Positions 42,170-53,085 of a DNA stretch of 64,000 bases are shown here, piece after piece; position 1 is the first letter of the stretch; each line of letters begins with the position of its first letter. The notes under the pieces are model-generated. The model saw only the letters and a list, made by a program, of their open reading frames with translations, was not told the DNA's origin and ran no database searches. The position numbers and the translations under genes were made by a program. This DNA comes from Aestuariivita sp. Lineage in GTDB: Bacteria; Pseudomonadota; Alphaproteobacteria; Rhodobacterales; Rhodobacteraceae. The DNA lies in NCBI GenBank assembly GCA_018401465.1, contig JAGYKE010000004.1, positions 62,001 through 126,000 of the forward strand, in the 5' to 3' direction.

Positions 42170-44957
42170 CCCGGCCCCGTCCCTTCTGGCGCGTCCGCCC
42201 GAAGACCCCCTGATCTGCGAGGCGGACGCGATCTTCAACGCGGACCGCGTGCGCGCGGACATTGAAGCCGCGGCCGAGGTGTCAGGCGGCGACGCGGCCG
42301 CGCTGCGCAAGGCCGTGGTCGCCATCTTGCGCGATGTACAGACCGAGGGACGCGCGGCGATTGCCCGCGCCTTCGCCGCCCAACCCTTCGCCGCGCGGCC
42401 GCTGACGCGGGCCTATACGTTCCTCACCGATGGGCTGGTCACCGCGGTGCTGCATGCGGCGGTGACGCATCTGCATCGCGTCGCGATCCCCACAGAGGCC
42501 GAACGCATCGCGGTGATCGCCGTGGGCGGTTATGGAAGGGGCGAGATGGCGCCCTTTTCGGATGTCGATCTGCTGTTCCTGACGCCCTACAAGATCACGC
42601 CCTGGGCCGAGAGCGTCATTGAATCGATGCTCTACATGCTGTGGGACCTCAAGTTGAAGGTCGGCCATTCGAGCCGCACCATCAAGGATTGCCTCCGGCT
42701 GGGGCAGGAGGATTTCACCATCCGCACCGCGCTGCTGGAGCACCGGCTGCTGGCGGGCGATGCAGGGCTGGCGCGCGACCTGAAGGCGCGGCTGCGCAGC
42801 GAATTGTTCCGCGACACGGGCCGCGCCTTCATCGAGGCCAAGCTTGACGAGCGCGAAAAGCGCCATATCCGGCACGGCCAGCGCTATGTGGTCGAGCCCA
42901 ACGTGAAAGAGGGCAAGGGCGGTCTGCGCGACCTGCAATCGCTGTTCTGGATCGCCAAGTACATCCAGGGGGTCGAGGACCCTGCCGATCTGGTGAAGGT
43001 GGGGGTCTTCCAGCGGCAGGAATTCGCGCTGTTCGTGAAGGCCGAGGATTTTCTCTGGGCGGTGCGGTCGCATCTGCACCTGATCGCGGGGCGGCCCAGC
43101 GAACAATTGACCTTCGACGTGCAGGTGCTGGTGGCCGAACGGATGGGCTACAAGGACCGGGCGGGGCGCCGTGCGGTCGAGGTGTTCATGCAGGATTACT
43201 TCCGGCATGCGACCGTGGTGGGCGATCTGACGCGCATCTTCCTGACCAAGCTGGAAGCGATCCATGCCAAGTCGGAGCCGCTGCTCGAACGCATCTTCCG
43301 CCGCAAGCCCAAGGCGCGCGAAGGCTATGTGGTGGTGCATAACCGGCTCAACATCGTGGACCCGGACGCGTTTCTGGCCGACAAGCTGAACCTGCTGCGG
43401 CTTTTCGAAGAGGCGCTGCGCACCGGGCTGCTGATTCACCCGGATGCTATGCGGCTGGTGCGGGCGAACCTCGACCTGATCGACGACGGGATGCGCAACG
43501 ACCGCGAGGCGCAGCACATCTTCATGGACCTGCTCTTGAAGCACGGGAACCCGGAACGCGCGCTGCGGCGGATGAACGAGTTGGGCGTGCTGTCGGCCTT
43601 CATCCCCGAATTCGAACCCATCGTCGCGATGATGCAGTTCAACATGTATCACAGCTATACGGTGGACGAGCATATCATCCAGTGCATTGCCCAGCTCGCG
43701 AAGATCGAGAAGGGCGAGCTGGTGGAAAGCCTGCCCGTGGCGTCGGGCATCCTGACGCAGGGCGTGAACCGCAAGGTGCTTTATACCGCGCTTTTGCTGC
43801 ATGACATCGGCAAGGGCCGACCCGAAGATCACAGCCAGCTCGGCGCGCTGATCGCGCGCAACGTGGCGCCGCGGCTGGGGCTGACGAAGGCGGAAAGCGA
43901 CACGGTGGAATGGCTCGTACGCTACCACCTGCTTCTGTCGGACACGGCGCAGAAGCGCGACATCGCCGACCCGCGCACGGTGCGGGATTTCTGCAAGGCG
44001 GTGCAGACGGTGTCGCGGCTTGACCTGCTGTGCGTGCTGACGGTCTGCGACATCCGCGGCGTGGGGCCGAACACCTGGAACAACTGGAAGGCCGCTCTGA
44101 TCCGGGCGCTGTACCGGCAGGCAAGGCGGGCGCTGGAAAACGGGATGGAGGATCTCAACCGCGAGAACCGCGGCGACGAGGCCAAGCGCGCGCTCCGCGC
44201 CGCCCTGCCCGACTGGCCCAAGGCGGATCTCGCCCGCGAGACGAAGCGGCACTACGACCCCTATTGGCAGGGGCTGCATGTCACCGCGCATGTGGATTTC
44301 GCCCGCATGCTGCGCGAGATGGACCAGACCGACGACGAAGGGCGGATGCTGATCCACCTTTTCCCCGACGAGGACCGCGACGCGACGCGCGCGTGCTTCG
44401 TGATGGAGGATCACCCGGGTATCTTCGCGCGGCTTGCCGGCGCGCTGGCGCTGGTGGGGGCGAACGTGGTCGATGCGCGCAGCTATACGACGAAGGACGG
44501 TTATGTGACCGACGCCTTCTGGATCCAGGACGCGGAAGGCACGCCCTATGAGGCCGCGCGCCTGCCGCGCCTGACGCAGATGATCGAGAAGACGCTGCGG
44601 GGCGAGCTTGTCCCGCGCGAGGCGCTGAAGTCGCGTGACAAGATCAAGAAGCGCGAAAAGGCCTTCGAGGTCGCGACCCATATCAGTTTCGACAATGACG
44701 GGTCCGACATCTACACGATCATCGAGGTGGATACCCGCGACCGGCCCGGGCTTTTGTACGATCTGGCCCGCACGCTGGCGGCGAACAACGTCTATATCGC
44801 CAACGCGGTCATCGCGACCTATGGCGAACAGGTGGTCGACACCTTCTATGTGAAGGACATGTTCGGGCTAAAATACCACTCCAAGGCCAAGCAGAAATCG
44901 CTCGAGACCAAGTTGCGGCAGGCCATCGCGGAAGGGGCGCAGCGCGCGGACGTGTGA
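42129..44957 (+). CDS. glnD: [Protein-PII] uridylyltransferase/uridylyl-removing enzyme
   Basis: A 942-residue nitrogen sensor that adds or removes UMP on PII proteins in response to glutamine. Domains: nucleotidyltransferase with GGYGRGEMAPFSDVDLLFL (about residues 134-152), the PII-UTase central region (EGKGGLRDLQSLFWIAK), an HD domain (LLLHDIGKGRPEDHSQLG) and two C-terminal ACT domains (DHPGIFARLAGALAL; DTRDRPGLLYDLARTLA). The best start is a TTG at 42129, inside lpoA; no ATG gives a full nucleotidyltransferase. A GTG downstream is an alternative. A hairpin follows the stop. Confidence 0.94.
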   Translation: MTLPQEALPAPGSDPAPSLLARPPEDPLICEADAIFNADRVRADIEAAAEVSGGDAAALRKAVVAILRDVQTEGRAAIARAFAAQPFAARPLTRAYTFLTDGLVTAVLHAAVTHLHRVAIPTEAERIAVIAVGGYGRGEMAPFSDVDLLFLTPYKITPWAESVIESMLYMLWDLKLKVGHSSRTIKDCLRLGQEDFTIRTALLEHRLLAGDAGLARDLKARLRSELFRDTGRAFIEAKLDEREKRHIRHGQRYVVEPNVKEGKGGLRDLQSLFWIAKYIQGVEDPADLVKVGVFQRQEFALFVKAEDFLWAVRSHLHLIAGRPSEQLTFDVQVLVAERMGYKDRAGRRAVEVFMQDYFRHATVVGDLTRIFLTKLEAIHAKSEPLLERIFRRKPKAREGYVVVHNRLNIVDPDAFLADKLNLLRLFEEALRTGLLIHPDAMRLVRANLDLIDDGMRNDREAQHIFMDLLLKHGNPERALRRMNELGVLSAFIPEFEPIVAMMQFNMYHSYTVDEHIIQCIAQLAKIEKGELVESLPVASGILTQGVNRKVLYTALLLHDIGKGRPEDHSQLGALIARNVAPRLGLTKAESDTVEWLVRYHLLLSDTAQKRDIADPRTVRDFCKAVQTVSRLDLLCVLTVCDIRGVGPNTWNNWKAALIRALYRQARRALENGMEDLNRENRGDEAKRALRAALPDWPKADLARETKRHYDPYWQGLHVTAHVDFARMLREMDQTDDEGRMLIHLFPDEDRDATRACFVMEDHPGIFARLAGALALVGANVVDARSYTTKDGYVTDAFWIQDAEGTPYEAARLPRLTQMIEKTLRGELVPREALKSRDKIKKREKAFEVATHISFDNDGSDIYTIIEVDTRDRPGLLYDLARTLAANNVYIANAVIATYGEQVVDTFYVKDMFGLKYHSKAKQKSLETKLRQAIAEGAQRADV

Positions 44958-44966
44958 GGTGGGGAC

Positions 44967-44987
44967 GATGGGTGCAAAGCACCCATC
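44967..44987. terminator. Hairpin between convergent glnD and fnrL
   Basis: GATGGGTGC (44967-44975) pairs perfectly with GCACCCATC (44979-44987) around AAA. It lies ten bases after the glnD stop and seven before the fnrL stop, a likely bidirectional terminator. Confidence 0.65.
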
Positions 44988-44993
44988 ATCGGC

Positions 44994-45734
44994 TCAAACG
45001 AGGAAACCGCCGTCGCTGTCGTCGCCCGCTTCGTCCATCAGGCGGCGGATGTCGGGGATGATGACGTGGCGCTTGCCTTCAAGCTCGATCACGCCGTCCT
45101 TCTTCAGCGCCGAGATCTGGCGGCTGACGGTTTCGAGCGTAAGCCCGAGGTAATCCGCCATCGCCTCGCGCGTGAGCGGCAGGTCGATGACCATGCGCGT
45201 CTTGGCGTTGCGCTTGTTCAAGGTGTTGTCGCGGCGGGCGATGATGGACAGGAGGCTTGCGATCTTTTCGCGCGCGGTCTTGCGGCCCAGCACCAGCATC
45301 CATTCCCGCGCGGCGTCGAGTTCGTCGAGCGTCATTTCCAGAAGGCGGTGCGCGATGTGGGGGGTGCTTGTCATCAGGTCTTCGAAAGGGCGCTTGCGGA
45401 AGCAGCACATGACGACATCGGTGGTGGCTACGACGTCATAGGCGGCCCCGTCGCGGCCCGGACGGCCCACGAAATCCGACGGCAGCAGAAGGCCGACCAT
45501 CTGGCAACGCCCGTCTTCCATCGTCTGGGTCAGGGTGGCGATGCCCGAGACGACCGAGCCGACGAAATCCATCCGGTCGCCCGACCAGATGATCGTCTGA
45601 CCGGCCTGAAAGTTGCGGTAGTACTTGATTTCCTCAAGCGTCTGCAGTTCGTCGGGTTCGCAACGGGCACAGACAGCGCGATGCCGGATCGGGCAATCGC
45701 CGCATTCCTGCGATATTGTCTGAGTGGCCATCAT
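44994..45734 (-). CDS. fnrL: Oxygen-responsive Crp/Fnr regulator FnrL
   Basis: A 246-residue FNR-type activator. N-terminal cysteines C11, C14, C22 and C25 and a later Cys pair in DVVMCCFRK supply ligands for an oxygen-labile [4Fe-4S] cluster. A cyclic-nucleotide-like barrel and dimer helix follow, and the HTH recognition region is LTLETVSRQISALKKDGVI, with the E-x-x-SR residues that read TTGAT half-sites. In Rhodobacter FnrL turns on low-oxygen genes including hemN and respiratory oxidases. It is divergent from hemN with a perfect FNR box 14 bases before its own start, implying autoregulation. Confidence 0.95.
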   Translation of the reverse strand: MMATQTISQECGDCPIRHRAVCARCEPDELQTLEEIKYYRNFQAGQTIIWSGDRMDFVGSVVSGIATLTQTMEDGRCQMVGLLLPSDFVGRPGRDGAAYDVVATTDVVMCCFRKRPFEDLMTSTPHIAHRLLEMTLDELDAAREWMLVLGRKTAREKIASLLSIIARRDNTLNKRNAKTRMVIDLPLTREAMADYLGLTLETVSRQISALKKDGVIELEGKRHVIIPDIRRLMDEAGDDSDGGFLV

Positions 45735-45747
45735 GCGCGCTTCCGGG

Positions 45748-45761
45748 TTGATTTAGGTCAA
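45748..45761. promoter_or_regulatory. FNR box between fnrL and hemN
   Basis: TTGATTTAGGTCAA matches TTGAY-N4-RTCAA fully. It is 14 bases from the fnrL start (likely negative autoregulation, over the fnrL start region) and 37 bases from the hemN start. The classical fnrL-hemN arrangement of Rhodobacter supports function. Confidence 0.8.
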
Positions 45762-45797
45762 GGCGGCTCTACCCCGATAGATTTTAAGCCTACTACC

Positions 45798-47153
45798 ATG
45801 ACAGATTCCGCGCAACTCGCCCGTTTCGGGCTTTTTGACGCCCGCGTACCCCGGTACACGAGCTATCCGACCTCGCCGCATTTCTCGGAGGCGGTCGGGC
45901 CTGATATACATGGGCGATGGCTGCAATCGCTCGACCCGGACCAACACATATCTCTATATTTGCATGTGCCGTTCTGTCGCAGGTTGTGCTGGTTCTGCGC
46001 CTGCCGGACGCAGGGCACGCAGACGGCGAAACCGGTCGCCGACTATGTCGAAACACTGAAGGCGGAACTTAAGCTTCTGGCGGAGCACCTGCCGAAGGGG
46101 ATCCGGCTGTCGCGCCTGCACTGGGGCGGGGGCACGCCCACGCTGATGACGGCCGAGATGATCACCGATCTGGCCGGGGCGGTCACTGATCTGGCGCCCT
46201 TTGCCGAAGGCGCCGAATTCTCGGTCGAGATTGACCCCAACGAGATCGACCAGACCCGCGTCGATGCGCTGGCGCGGGCGGGGATGACCCGCGCGTCGAT
46301 CGGGGTGCAGGATTTCGACGATGCGATCCAGCAGACGATCGGGCGCATTCAGCCCTTCGACGTGACGCGCGACGCGGCCGACATGCTGCGCGCGGCCGGT
46401 ATCCGCAGCCTGAATGCCGACATCCTGTTCGGGCTGCCGCACCAGACCAAGGCGCGCATCACCGAGACGGTGCAGAAGCTTCTGTCGCTGAACCCCGACC
46501 GCGTGGCGCTCTATGGCTATGCCCATGTGCCGTGGATGGCGCGGCGGCAGTCGATGATCCACCCCGACACGCTGCCCACGCCGGAAGAACGGCTGACGCT
46601 GTTCGACACCGCGCGGCGGCTGTTCATGTGGGACGGATACCGCGAGATCGGGATCGACCATTTCGCCCGCCCCGAGGACGGGCTGGCCACCGCGCAGGCG
46701 GCGGGGCAGTTGCGGCGCAATTTCCAAGGCTATACCGACGATCAGGCGCCTGCGCTGATCGGGGTGGGCGCGTCTTCGATTTCACGCTTTCCGCAGGGCT
46801 TTTCGCAGAACGCGCCCGGCACGGCGGCGCATGTGGGCGCGATCCGGGACGGTCGGTTTTCGGTGGCGAAGGGTCATGTCTTTCAGGGCGAAGACCTGTT
46901 GCGCGCCCGGCTGATTGAGGCGGTGATGTGCGATTTCCGCATCGACCGCGCCGAGATTCTGGCGACGCAGGACGTGAGCGCCGCGCGGCTTGATGCGATC
47001 TTGCGGGATGCGGCGGCGCAGTTTCCCGGTGTCGTCGATCTGACGGACGAGGCCTTCTTCGTCCCGGCCGAGGCGCGGCCCCTGACGCGCGTCATCGCGC
47101 GGCGCTTTGATGCCTATGACCTGTCGAAGGCAGGCCATTCCAGCGCGATCTGA
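45798..47153 (+). CDS. hemN: Oxygen-independent coproporphyrinogen III oxidase
   Basis: A 451-residue radical-SAM enzyme making protoporphyrinogen IX without oxygen. The cluster motif is LYLHVPFCRRLCWFCACRT (C-x3-C-x2-C) near residue 55; HWGGGTPT and SIGVQDFDDAIQQTIGRIQP are true HemN blocks that distinguish it from HemW. The ATG at 45798 (MTDSAQLARFGLFDARVPRYTSYPT) is the family start. An FNR box upstream predicts induction by FnrL at low oxygen. It converges on yejF with a gap of 18 bases. Confidence 0.95.
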   Translation: MTDSAQLARFGLFDARVPRYTSYPTSPHFSEAVGPDIHGRWLQSLDPDQHISLYLHVPFCRRLCWFCACRTQGTQTAKPVADYVETLKAELKLLAEHLPKGIRLSRLHWGGGTPTLMTAEMITDLAGAVTDLAPFAEGAEFSVEIDPNEIDQTRVDALARAGMTRASIGVQDFDDAIQQTIGRIQPFDVTRDAADMLRAAGIRSLNADILFGLPHQTKARITETVQKLLSLNPDRVALYGYAHVPWMARRQSMIHPDTLPTPEERLTLFDTARRLFMWDGYREIGIDHFARPEDGLATAQAAGQLRRNFQGYTDDQAPALIGVGASSISRFPQGFSQNAPGTAAHVGAIRDGRFSVAKGHVFQGEDLLRARLIEAVMCDFRIDRAEILATQDVSAARLDAILRDAAAQFPGVVDLTDEAFFVPAEARPLTRVIARRFDAYDLSKAGHSSAI

Positions 47154-47171
47154 CCGCCTTTCCGGGGGCCG

Positions 47172-48752
47172 TCAGGTCAGCGCGGCGAGGAGTTCGCGGG
47201 CGTAATCGCTTTGCGGCGCGGTGAAGACGCGCTGCGCCTCGCCGTATTCGACGACATCGCCCGCGCGCATGACGATGATCTTGTGGCTCATCGCGCGCAC
47301 GACCTTGAGGTCGTGACTGATGAACAGATAGGCGAGGCCATATTTCTTCTGCAGGTCGCGCAGCAGGTTCACGATCTGCACCTGCACCGTCATGTCGAGC
47401 GCGCTTGTCGGTTCATCCAGCACCAGAAGGCGCGGACGCAGCACCATGGCGCGCGCGATGGCGATGCGCTGGCGCTGCCCGCCCGAGAATTCGTGCGGAT
47501 ACCGGTCCATCGTCGCGGGGTCGAGGCCCGTCTCGGCCATGACTTCGGCCACCAGTTCGCGCGCGTTGCGCTGGGGGTCGACCTTGTGGATGGAAAGCCC
47601 TTCGGAAATGATCTGGAAGGCCGTCATGCGCGGGGACAGGCTGCCGAACGGGTCCTGGAAGACGATCTGCATGTCCTTGCGCAGGCGGCGGAGTTCCCGC
47701 GTCGACCATTGCCGCACGTCCTGCCCGAGGAAGGTGATGCCGCCTTCCGACGCGATCAGCCGCATGATGGCGAGCGCGAGCGTGGTCTTCCCCGACCCGC
47801 TTTCGCCGACGATGCCCAGCGTTTCGCCCGCGCGGACGGACAGCGTGGTGTCGTTCACCGCCTTCACATGGCCCACGGTCTTGCGCAGGAAGCCGCGCTG
47901 GATCGGGAACCAGACCTTGAGGTTGCTTGTGCTGACGATCTCTTCGCCGGTTTCGGGGGCCGGGTCGGGCGCGCCTTTGGGTTCGGCGGCCAGCAGGGTC
48001 TGGGTATAGGGGTGCTGCGGGTTGGCGAAGATCTCGGCGGTGGGGCCCGCCTCGACGATCTCGCCGCCCTTCATGACGCAGACGCGGTCGGCGATGCGGC
48101 GCACGATGCCGAGGTCATGGGTGATGAAGAGCATCCCCATGCCTTCGGTCTTCTTCAGATCGGCCAGCAGGTCGAGGATCTGCGCCTGAATGGTGACGTC
48201 AAGCGCGGTGGTGGGTTCATCGGCGATCAGGATGTCGGGCTTGTTGGCCAGCGCCATGGCGATCATCACGCGCTGGCGTTGTCCGCCCGAGAGCTGGTGC
48301 GGATAGGCCCCCAGACGGCTTTCGGCGTCGCGGATGCCGACCTTGTTCATCAGTTCAAGGATGCGCCCCCGCGCGGCGTCGCCGACCAGACTCTGATGCA
48401 GGGCAAGGCTTTCGGCGAGCTGCTTTTCGATCGTGTGGAGCGGGTTGAGCGATGTCATCGGCTCTTGAAAGATGAAGCTGATGTCGTTGCCGCGCACCTG
48501 CCGCAGGCGGCGTTCATCCGCGCCGACCATTTCGGCCCCGTCATAGCGGACCGATCCCGTGACCCGCGCGCTGTCGGGCAGAAGCGACACGGTGGACAAG
48601 GCCGTGACCGACTTGCCCGACCCGCTTTCGCCCACCAGCGCAACCGTCTCGCCCCGGTTCAGCGAGAACGAGACGCCGCGCACGGCCTGCGTTTCGCGCC
48701 CGTCCTGGCGGAAGCTGACAGTCAGGTCACGGACGTCGAGAAGGGCGGTCAT
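47172..48752 (-). CDS. yejF: Oligopeptide ABC transporter ATPase, fused double domain (YejF)
   Basis: A 526-residue protein with two complete ABC ATPase domains in tandem. Domain 1: Walker A GESGSGKS, signature [15 protein letters not shown], Walker [13 protein letters not shown]. Domain 2: [35 protein letters not shown]. This fusion replaces separate OppD/DppD and OppF/DppF subunits. It energises the yejABEF importer, which in E. coli takes up microcin C and peptides. The ATG at 48752 overlaps the yejE stop by four bases. Confidence 0.93.
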   Translation of the reverse strand: MTALLDVRDLTVSFRQDGRETQAVRGVSFSLNRGETVALVGESGSGKSVTALSTVSLLPDSARVTGSVRYDGAEMVGADERRLRQVRGNDISFIFQEPMTSLNPLHTIEKQLAESLALHQSLVGDAARGRILELMNKVGIRDAESRLGAYPHQLSGGQRQRVMIAMALANKPDILIADEPTTALDVTIQAQILDLLADLKKTEGMGMLFITHDLGIVRRIADRVCVMKGGEIVEAGPTAEIFANPQHPYTQTLLAAEPKGAPDPAPETGEEIVSTSNLKVWFPIQRGFLRKTVGHVKAVNDTTLSVRAGETLGIVGESGSGKTTLALAIMRLIASEGGITFLGQDVRQWSTRELRRLRKDMQIVFQDPFGSLSPRMTAFQIISEGLSIHKVDPQRNARELVAEVMAETGLDPATMDRYPHEFSGGQRQRIAIARAMVLRPRLLVLDEPTSALDMTVQVQIVNLLRDLQKKYGLAYLFISHDLKVVRAMSHKIIVMRAGDVVEYGEAQRVFTAPQSDYARELLAALT

Positions 48753-49855
48753 GAAAAGGTCTTCCGGGGGTCGAAGGCGTCGCGCACCCCTTCGAAGATG
48801 AACACCAGAAGCGACAGCATGATCGCGAAGGTGAAGAAGGCGGTGAAGGCGAGCCACGGCGCCTGCAGGTTCTCTTTCGCCTGAAGGGTGAGTTCGCCGA
48901 GGCTGGGCGCGGACGACGGCAGCCCGAAGCCGAGGAAGTCGAGGCTGGCCAGCGTGCCGATGGTGCCGGTGACGATGAAGGGCAGCATGGTCAGCGTCGC
49001 GACCATCGCGTTGGGCAGCATGTGGCGGAACATGATCGTCATGTTGCCCACGCCCAGCGCCTTGGCCGCCCGCACGTATTCCAGATTGCGCGCGCGCAGG
49101 AATTCGGCGCGCACGACGCCGACAAGGGCCGTCCAGGAAAACAGGATAAGCAGGAAGACCAGAAGCCAGAAACTGCGCCCGAGGATCGCGAACATGATGA
49201 TGATGATGTAAAGGAAGGGCGTCGCGGACCAGATTTCGATGATGCGCTGGAAGATCAGGTCAAGCCAGCCGCCGAAATAGCCCTGCACCGCCCCCGCCGC
49301 GATGCCGATCACCGTGGCCGCCCCCGTCACCATCAGCGTGAACAGGATCGACAGCCGGAACCCGTGGATGACGCGGGCCAGCACGTCGCGTTTCGTGTCG
49401 TCGGTGCCAAGCAGGTTCTCACCATTGGGCGGCAGGGGTGCCGCACCGGGGCGGTCGACCGCAGTGTCGTAGGAATAGGGGATGAGCGGCCAGATCATCC
49501 AGCCCTTCACGATCTCTTCCCCGTCGACCACGCCGTCCTGCGCATCGTCGATCAGGGTTTCGGGGTCGTCGAAACAGGCGTCAACACCGCCTGTCACGAT
49601 CAGGCACTGCACTTCGGGGTCGCGGTAGACCGCTTCGGTCTGGAAATCACCGCCGAAGGCGGTTTCGGGATAGAAGTTCCAAATCGGCGTGTAGAAGGCG
49701 CCCTGATAGCGGATCAGGATCGGTTTGTCATAGGCAAGGAATTCGGCAAACAGGCTCAGCCCGAAGAGCACGCTGAAGATCCACAAGCTCCAATAGGCGC
49801 GGCGGTTCTTCTTGAAATTGCGCCAGCGGCGCTGGTTGAGCGGCGAGAGCGCCAT
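48749..49855 (-). CDS. yejE: Peptide ABC transporter permease YejE
   Basis: A 368-residue DppC-type permease with an N-terminal TM (AYWSLWIFSVLFGLSLFAEFLA), a large periplasmic loop (about 40-150, containing a cysteine pair in VQCLIVTGGVDACFD) and five C-terminal TMs. The permease signature EYVRAAKALGVGNMTIMFRHMLPNA is clear. The long loop is the usual mark of YejE versus other OppC proteins. The start at 49855 (MALSPLNQRRWRNFKKNRRAYWS) is standard. It lies one base after yejB. Confidence 0.92.
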   Translation of the reverse strand: MALSPLNQRRWRNFKKNRRAYWSLWIFSVLFGLSLFAEFLAYDKPILIRYQGAFYTPIWNFYPETAFGGDFQTEAVYRDPEVQCLIVTGGVDACFDDPETLIDDAQDGVVDGEEIVKGWMIWPLIPYSYDTAVDRPGAAPLPPNGENLLGTDDTKRDVLARVIHGFRLSILFTLMVTGAATVIGIAAGAVQGYFGGWLDLIFQRIIEIWSATPFLYIIIIMFAILGRSFWLLVFLLILFSWTALVGVVRAEFLRARNLEYVRAAKALGVGNMTIMFRHMLPNAMVATLTMLPFIVTGTIGTLASLDFLGFGLPSSAPSLGELTLQAKENLQAPWLAFTAFFTFAIMLSLLVFIFEGVRDAFDPRKTFS

Positions 49856-49856
49856 G

Positions 49857-50945
49857 TCACCCCTCGCGCCGTTCGAAGTCGATGCGGGGGTCGACCAGCA
49901 CATACATCAGGTCCGACAGGATCCCCACCAGAAGCCCGATCAGCCCGAAGATGAACAGCGTGCCGAAGACCACGGGGTAATCGCGCGCCACCGCCGCCTC
50001 GAACGCGAGCCGGCCAAGACCGTCGAGCGAGAAGATCGTTTCGATGATCAGGCTGCCTGAGAAGAAGACCCCGATGAAGACCGCCGGGAACCCCGCGATC
50101 ACGATCAGCATCGCGTTGCGGAAGACGTGTCCGTACAGCACGCGGGCCTCGCTCAGCCCCTTGGCGCGGGCGGTCATGACATAGTGCTTCTTGATCTCGT
50201 CGAGAAAGCTGTTCTTGGTCAGCAGCGTCAGCGTGGCGAAGGCCGATATGGTGGACGCCGCCACGGGAAGCGTGATGTGCCAGAAGTAATCCCCGATCTT
50301 CGCCCAGAAGCCGAGGCTTTCCCAGTTGTCGGAGGTCAGCCCCCGCAGCGGGAAGATCTGGTAGAACGATCCGCCCGCGAAGAGCACCAGCAAAAGGATC
50401 GCGAACAGAAACCCCGGGATCGCATAGGCCACGATGATCAGACCGCTGGTCCAGGTGTCGAAACCCGTGCCGTCGCGCACCGCCTTGCGGATGCCCAGGG
50501 GGATCGAGATCAGATAGGCGATGAGCGTGGACCACAGCCCCAGCGTGATCGACACGGGCATCTTTTCGATGACAAGGTCGATGACGCCCACCGACCGGAA
50601 ATAGCTTTCCCCGAAATCGAGCCGCAAATAGTTCCACATCATGATGAAGAACCGTTCCACGGGGGGCTTGTCGAAGCCGAATTCGCGTTCGAGCTGTTCG
50701 ATGAATTCCGGCGGCAGGCCACGCGCACCGATATAGCGGTCGTTCGCCGGGCCCGCCTGTTCCAGCCCCGCATCGCCCTGGCTGCCGGCGAAAGACCCGA
50801 AGACATCGCCCTGCCCCTGCGCCCGCGCGATGGCCTGTTCCACGGGGCCGCCCGGCACGAACTGGGTCAGCGCGAAGTTGACCAGCATGATGCCGAACAG
50901 CGTGGGAATGATCAGCAGCAAACGCCGCAGGATATAGCCGCCCAT
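49857..50945 (-). CDS. yejB: Peptide ABC transporter permease YejB
   Basis: A 362-residue DppB-type permease. The N-terminal TM is [21 protein letters not shown], followed by a polar insert with ARAQGQG and [19 protein letters not shown], typical of YejB. Five further TMs and the signature [26 protein letters not shown] follow. It sits between yejA (seven bases upstream) and yejE. Confidence 0.92.
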   Translation of the reverse strand: MGGYILRRLLLIIPTLFGIMLVNFALTQFVPGGPVEQAIARAQGQGDVFGSFAGSQGDAGLEQAGPANDRYIGARGLPPEFIEQLEREFGFDKPPVERFFIMMWNYLRLDFGESYFRSVGVIDLVIEKMPVSITLGLWSTLIAYLISIPLGIRKAVRDGTGFDTWTSGLIIVAYAIPGFLFAILLLVLFAGGSFYQIFPLRGLTSDNWESLGFWAKIGDYFWHITLPVAASTISAFATLTLLTKNSFLDEIKKHYVMTARAKGLSEARVLYGHVFRNAMLIVIAGFPAVFIGVFFSGSLIIETIFSLDGLGRLAFEAAVARDYPVVFGTLFIFGLIGLLVGILSDLMYVLVDPRIDFERREG

Positions 50946-50952
50946 GGGGCTG

Positions 50953-52863
50953 TTACCTCAGCGCGCCCTGCGCTTTCAGCTGCGCTTCCTTGTCCACGTT
51001 CCACCACCAGAAGTCGAGATGCCCCAGATCATAGGGCGGCAGCGGATCGGGGAATTCGTACATGTCGTAGAACGACACCCAGTGGCTGTCATTGTACCAG
51101 ACCGGCACCATGATGAATTCCCACCGCAGCGCCCGGTCAAGCGCACGCAGCCAGGCATGCTCTTCCTCGCGCGAGGTGGCGTTCAGCGCGCCATTGATGG
51201 TCGCATCGACCAGAGGGCTGGCAAGCCCCGCGGGGTTGAAGGTCGAGATCGCGGCGTCTTCCGATCCGAAGCGCTGCATCAGACCGGTCCCTGCACCAAG
51301 GAAGGTCGAATAGCTGTCGAAGATCAGGTCATAATCGAAGCTGCGTTCACGCAGGGTGAACTGCGACGGGTCCACCTTTTCCAGCACCGCATCGACACCC
51401 ATGATGCGCAGGTTGGCGACATAGTTCTCGATCACGGCGCTCAGCGTGCCTTCGGCGGCGGTGTTGAAGATGAACACGACGCGCAGCGGCTGGCCTGCCG
51501 CATTGCGGCGCATCCCGTCGGTGCCGACGGCCCAGCCTGCCTCGTCCAAGAGCGCCATGGCCGTACGGATGTTGCGCCGGTCGTTCAGGCGGTCCTCGCT
51601 GGACGTATGGGGCATCAGCGCCGGTTCGCTCAGCATTTCGGGCGGCACGAGATCGCCCAGCGTCTGCAGCGCGGCAAGTTCGGCCCCTTCGGGCAGGCCT
51701 TCGGCCATCAGGAACGTGCCCTGTGTGAAGGACACGCGCTGCCGGAACAGGCCGTATTGCAGCGACGCGTTCGTCCATTCGAAGTTGTAGCCCAAGGCCA
51801 GCGCTTGCCGCAGGCGGCGGTCCTGCAGGATGTCGCGGCGCAGGTTGAAGACGATGCCGGTGGGCGTGGGCGGCGTGCCGTCGGGGAGTTCGGTCTTCAC
51901 CACGGCGCCCGAGGCGACCTTGGGAAACTCGTAGAGCGTCGCCCATTTCTTGGAATCGCCTTCCTGCCGGAAGGTGTATTCGCCGGCCTTGAAGGCCTCG
52001 AACGCGGCGGTGTCGTCACCGAAATATTCCACGCGGATGCGGTCAAAATTGTGCCGTCCGCGGTTGATGGGCAGGTCGCGCCCCCAATAGTCGGGGTTGC
52101 GCTTGTAGACGATGCGCCGGTTCACATCGACGCTTTCGATCATGTAGGGGCCCGACCCGGGCGAGGTTTCGAGGCGGCTTTCATCCAGCCGCGCGCCGGT
52201 CTCCTCGTACCATTTCTTCGACCAGACCGGCACGCCGCCCACCTGATCGATCAGGCTGCGGCGCGAGATGTCGGGCGCGAAGTGGAACTTGATGCGGTGA
52301 TCGTCGAGCACCTCGGCCAGCGGGATGCGCTTCTTCACCGCGGCCGCGTAGGAGGCTAGGCCCTGTTCCAGCAGCAGGTTGTGGCTGAACAGCACGTCAT
52401 GCGCCGTGACCGGCGTGCCGTCGGAAAAGCGCGCCTCGGGGCGCATGTGGAAGATGACCCAGTCCTTCGAAGGAGGGTATTCCAGCTTCCACGCCAGCAG
52501 GCCATAGCCTTCGCCATAGGCGTCCGCCGGGCTGTCGCCCAGCAGGCTTTCATACATGAACCAGCTCAGCTGCCCCGCGCGGCCCTTCACGGTGTAGGGG
52601 TTCATGGAATCGAAGGTGCCCAGCGCGGCATAGGAGATTTCGCCCCCCTTCGGCGCGTCGGGATTGACGTAATCGTAATGCGCGAAATCGGCGGGGTATT
52701 TCAGATCGCCGTAGAAGGAATAGCCGTGGCTGACGATCAGATCGCCCCCGCTCTGCGCGCGCAGCCCAAGCGCCATGCCCATCAGCATCACCAGCGAAGC
52801 AAGCGCCAGCGCGGCAAGGCCGGGTCGGCGGGCGGAAAGCGCTGTGGCGCGGGCGCGGGTCAT
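50953..52863 (-). CDS. yejA: Periplasmic peptide-binding protein YejA
   Basis: A 636-residue extracellular solute-binding protein of family 5. The signal peptide ([21 protein letters not shown]) is followed by the mature protein. Blocks seen: [47 protein letters not shown] and the C-terminal domain with [15 protein letters not shown]. Its length exceeds DppA/OppA because of insertions normal for YejA. First gene of the yejABEF operon. It could carry oligopeptides or peptide-nucleotide antibiotics. Confidence 0.92.
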   Translation of the reverse strand: MTRARATALSARRPGLAALALASLVMLMGMALGLRAQSGGDLIVSHGYSFYGDLKYPADFAHYDYVNPDAPKGGEISYAALGTFDSMNPYTVKGRAGQLSWFMYESLLGDSPADAYGEGYGLLAWKLEYPPSKDWVIFHMRPEARFSDGTPVTAHDVLFSHNLLLEQGLASYAAAVKKRIPLAEVLDDHRIKFHFAPDISRRSLIDQVGGVPVWSKKWYEETGARLDESRLETSPGSGPYMIESVDVNRRIVYKRNPDYWGRDLPINRGRHNFDRIRVEYFGDDTAAFEAFKAGEYTFRQEGDSKKWATLYEFPKVASGAVVKTELPDGTPPTPTGIVFNLRRDILQDRRLRQALALGYNFEWTNASLQYGLFRQRVSFTQGTFLMAEGLPEGAELAALQTLGDLVPPEMLSEPALMPHTSSEDRLNDRRNIRTAMALLDEAGWAVGTDGMRRNAAGQPLRVVFIFNTAAEGTLSAVIENYVANLRIMGVDAVLEKVDPSQFTLRERSFDYDLIFDSYSTFLGAGTGLMQRFGSEDAAISTFNPAGLASPLVDATINGALNATSREEEHAWLRALDRALRWEFIMVPVWYNDSHWVSFYDMYEFPDPLPPYDLGHLDFWWWNVDKEAQLKAQGALR

Positions 52864-53085
52864 GCGGGCTCGTCCTCCTGTTGCCGGTCTCGTCTTGCGG
52901 GTCTTGTCGGGCTTTTTCCTGTCGGATGTAAGCTAATCGTCGCCTTCGCCAACATTCAAGGCGAGAAAACGTGATCGGGTGCGAGGGGATCGGCACGCCC
53001 CCCTGCTTCTCTTCGTCAGCAAATACGCAAATCCGCGCCGGAACGGCGCAGGAAAGGAATGCGCCGAAGGCGCTCCGCATGAAAA
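52864..53085. other. Intergenic region between yejA and the cytochrome c gene
   Basis: About 220 bases with no credible gene. It should hold the yejA promoter on the minus strand. A GCGCC-rich segment at 53044-53075 contains short inverted repeats (ggcgc/gcgcc). I see no consensus promoter that I would defend. Confidence 0.4.

Noticed and set aside
42282-44681. Open frame of 799 codons antisense to glnD
   Set aside because: Compositionally typical antisense frame opposite a gene with four recognisable GlnD domains.
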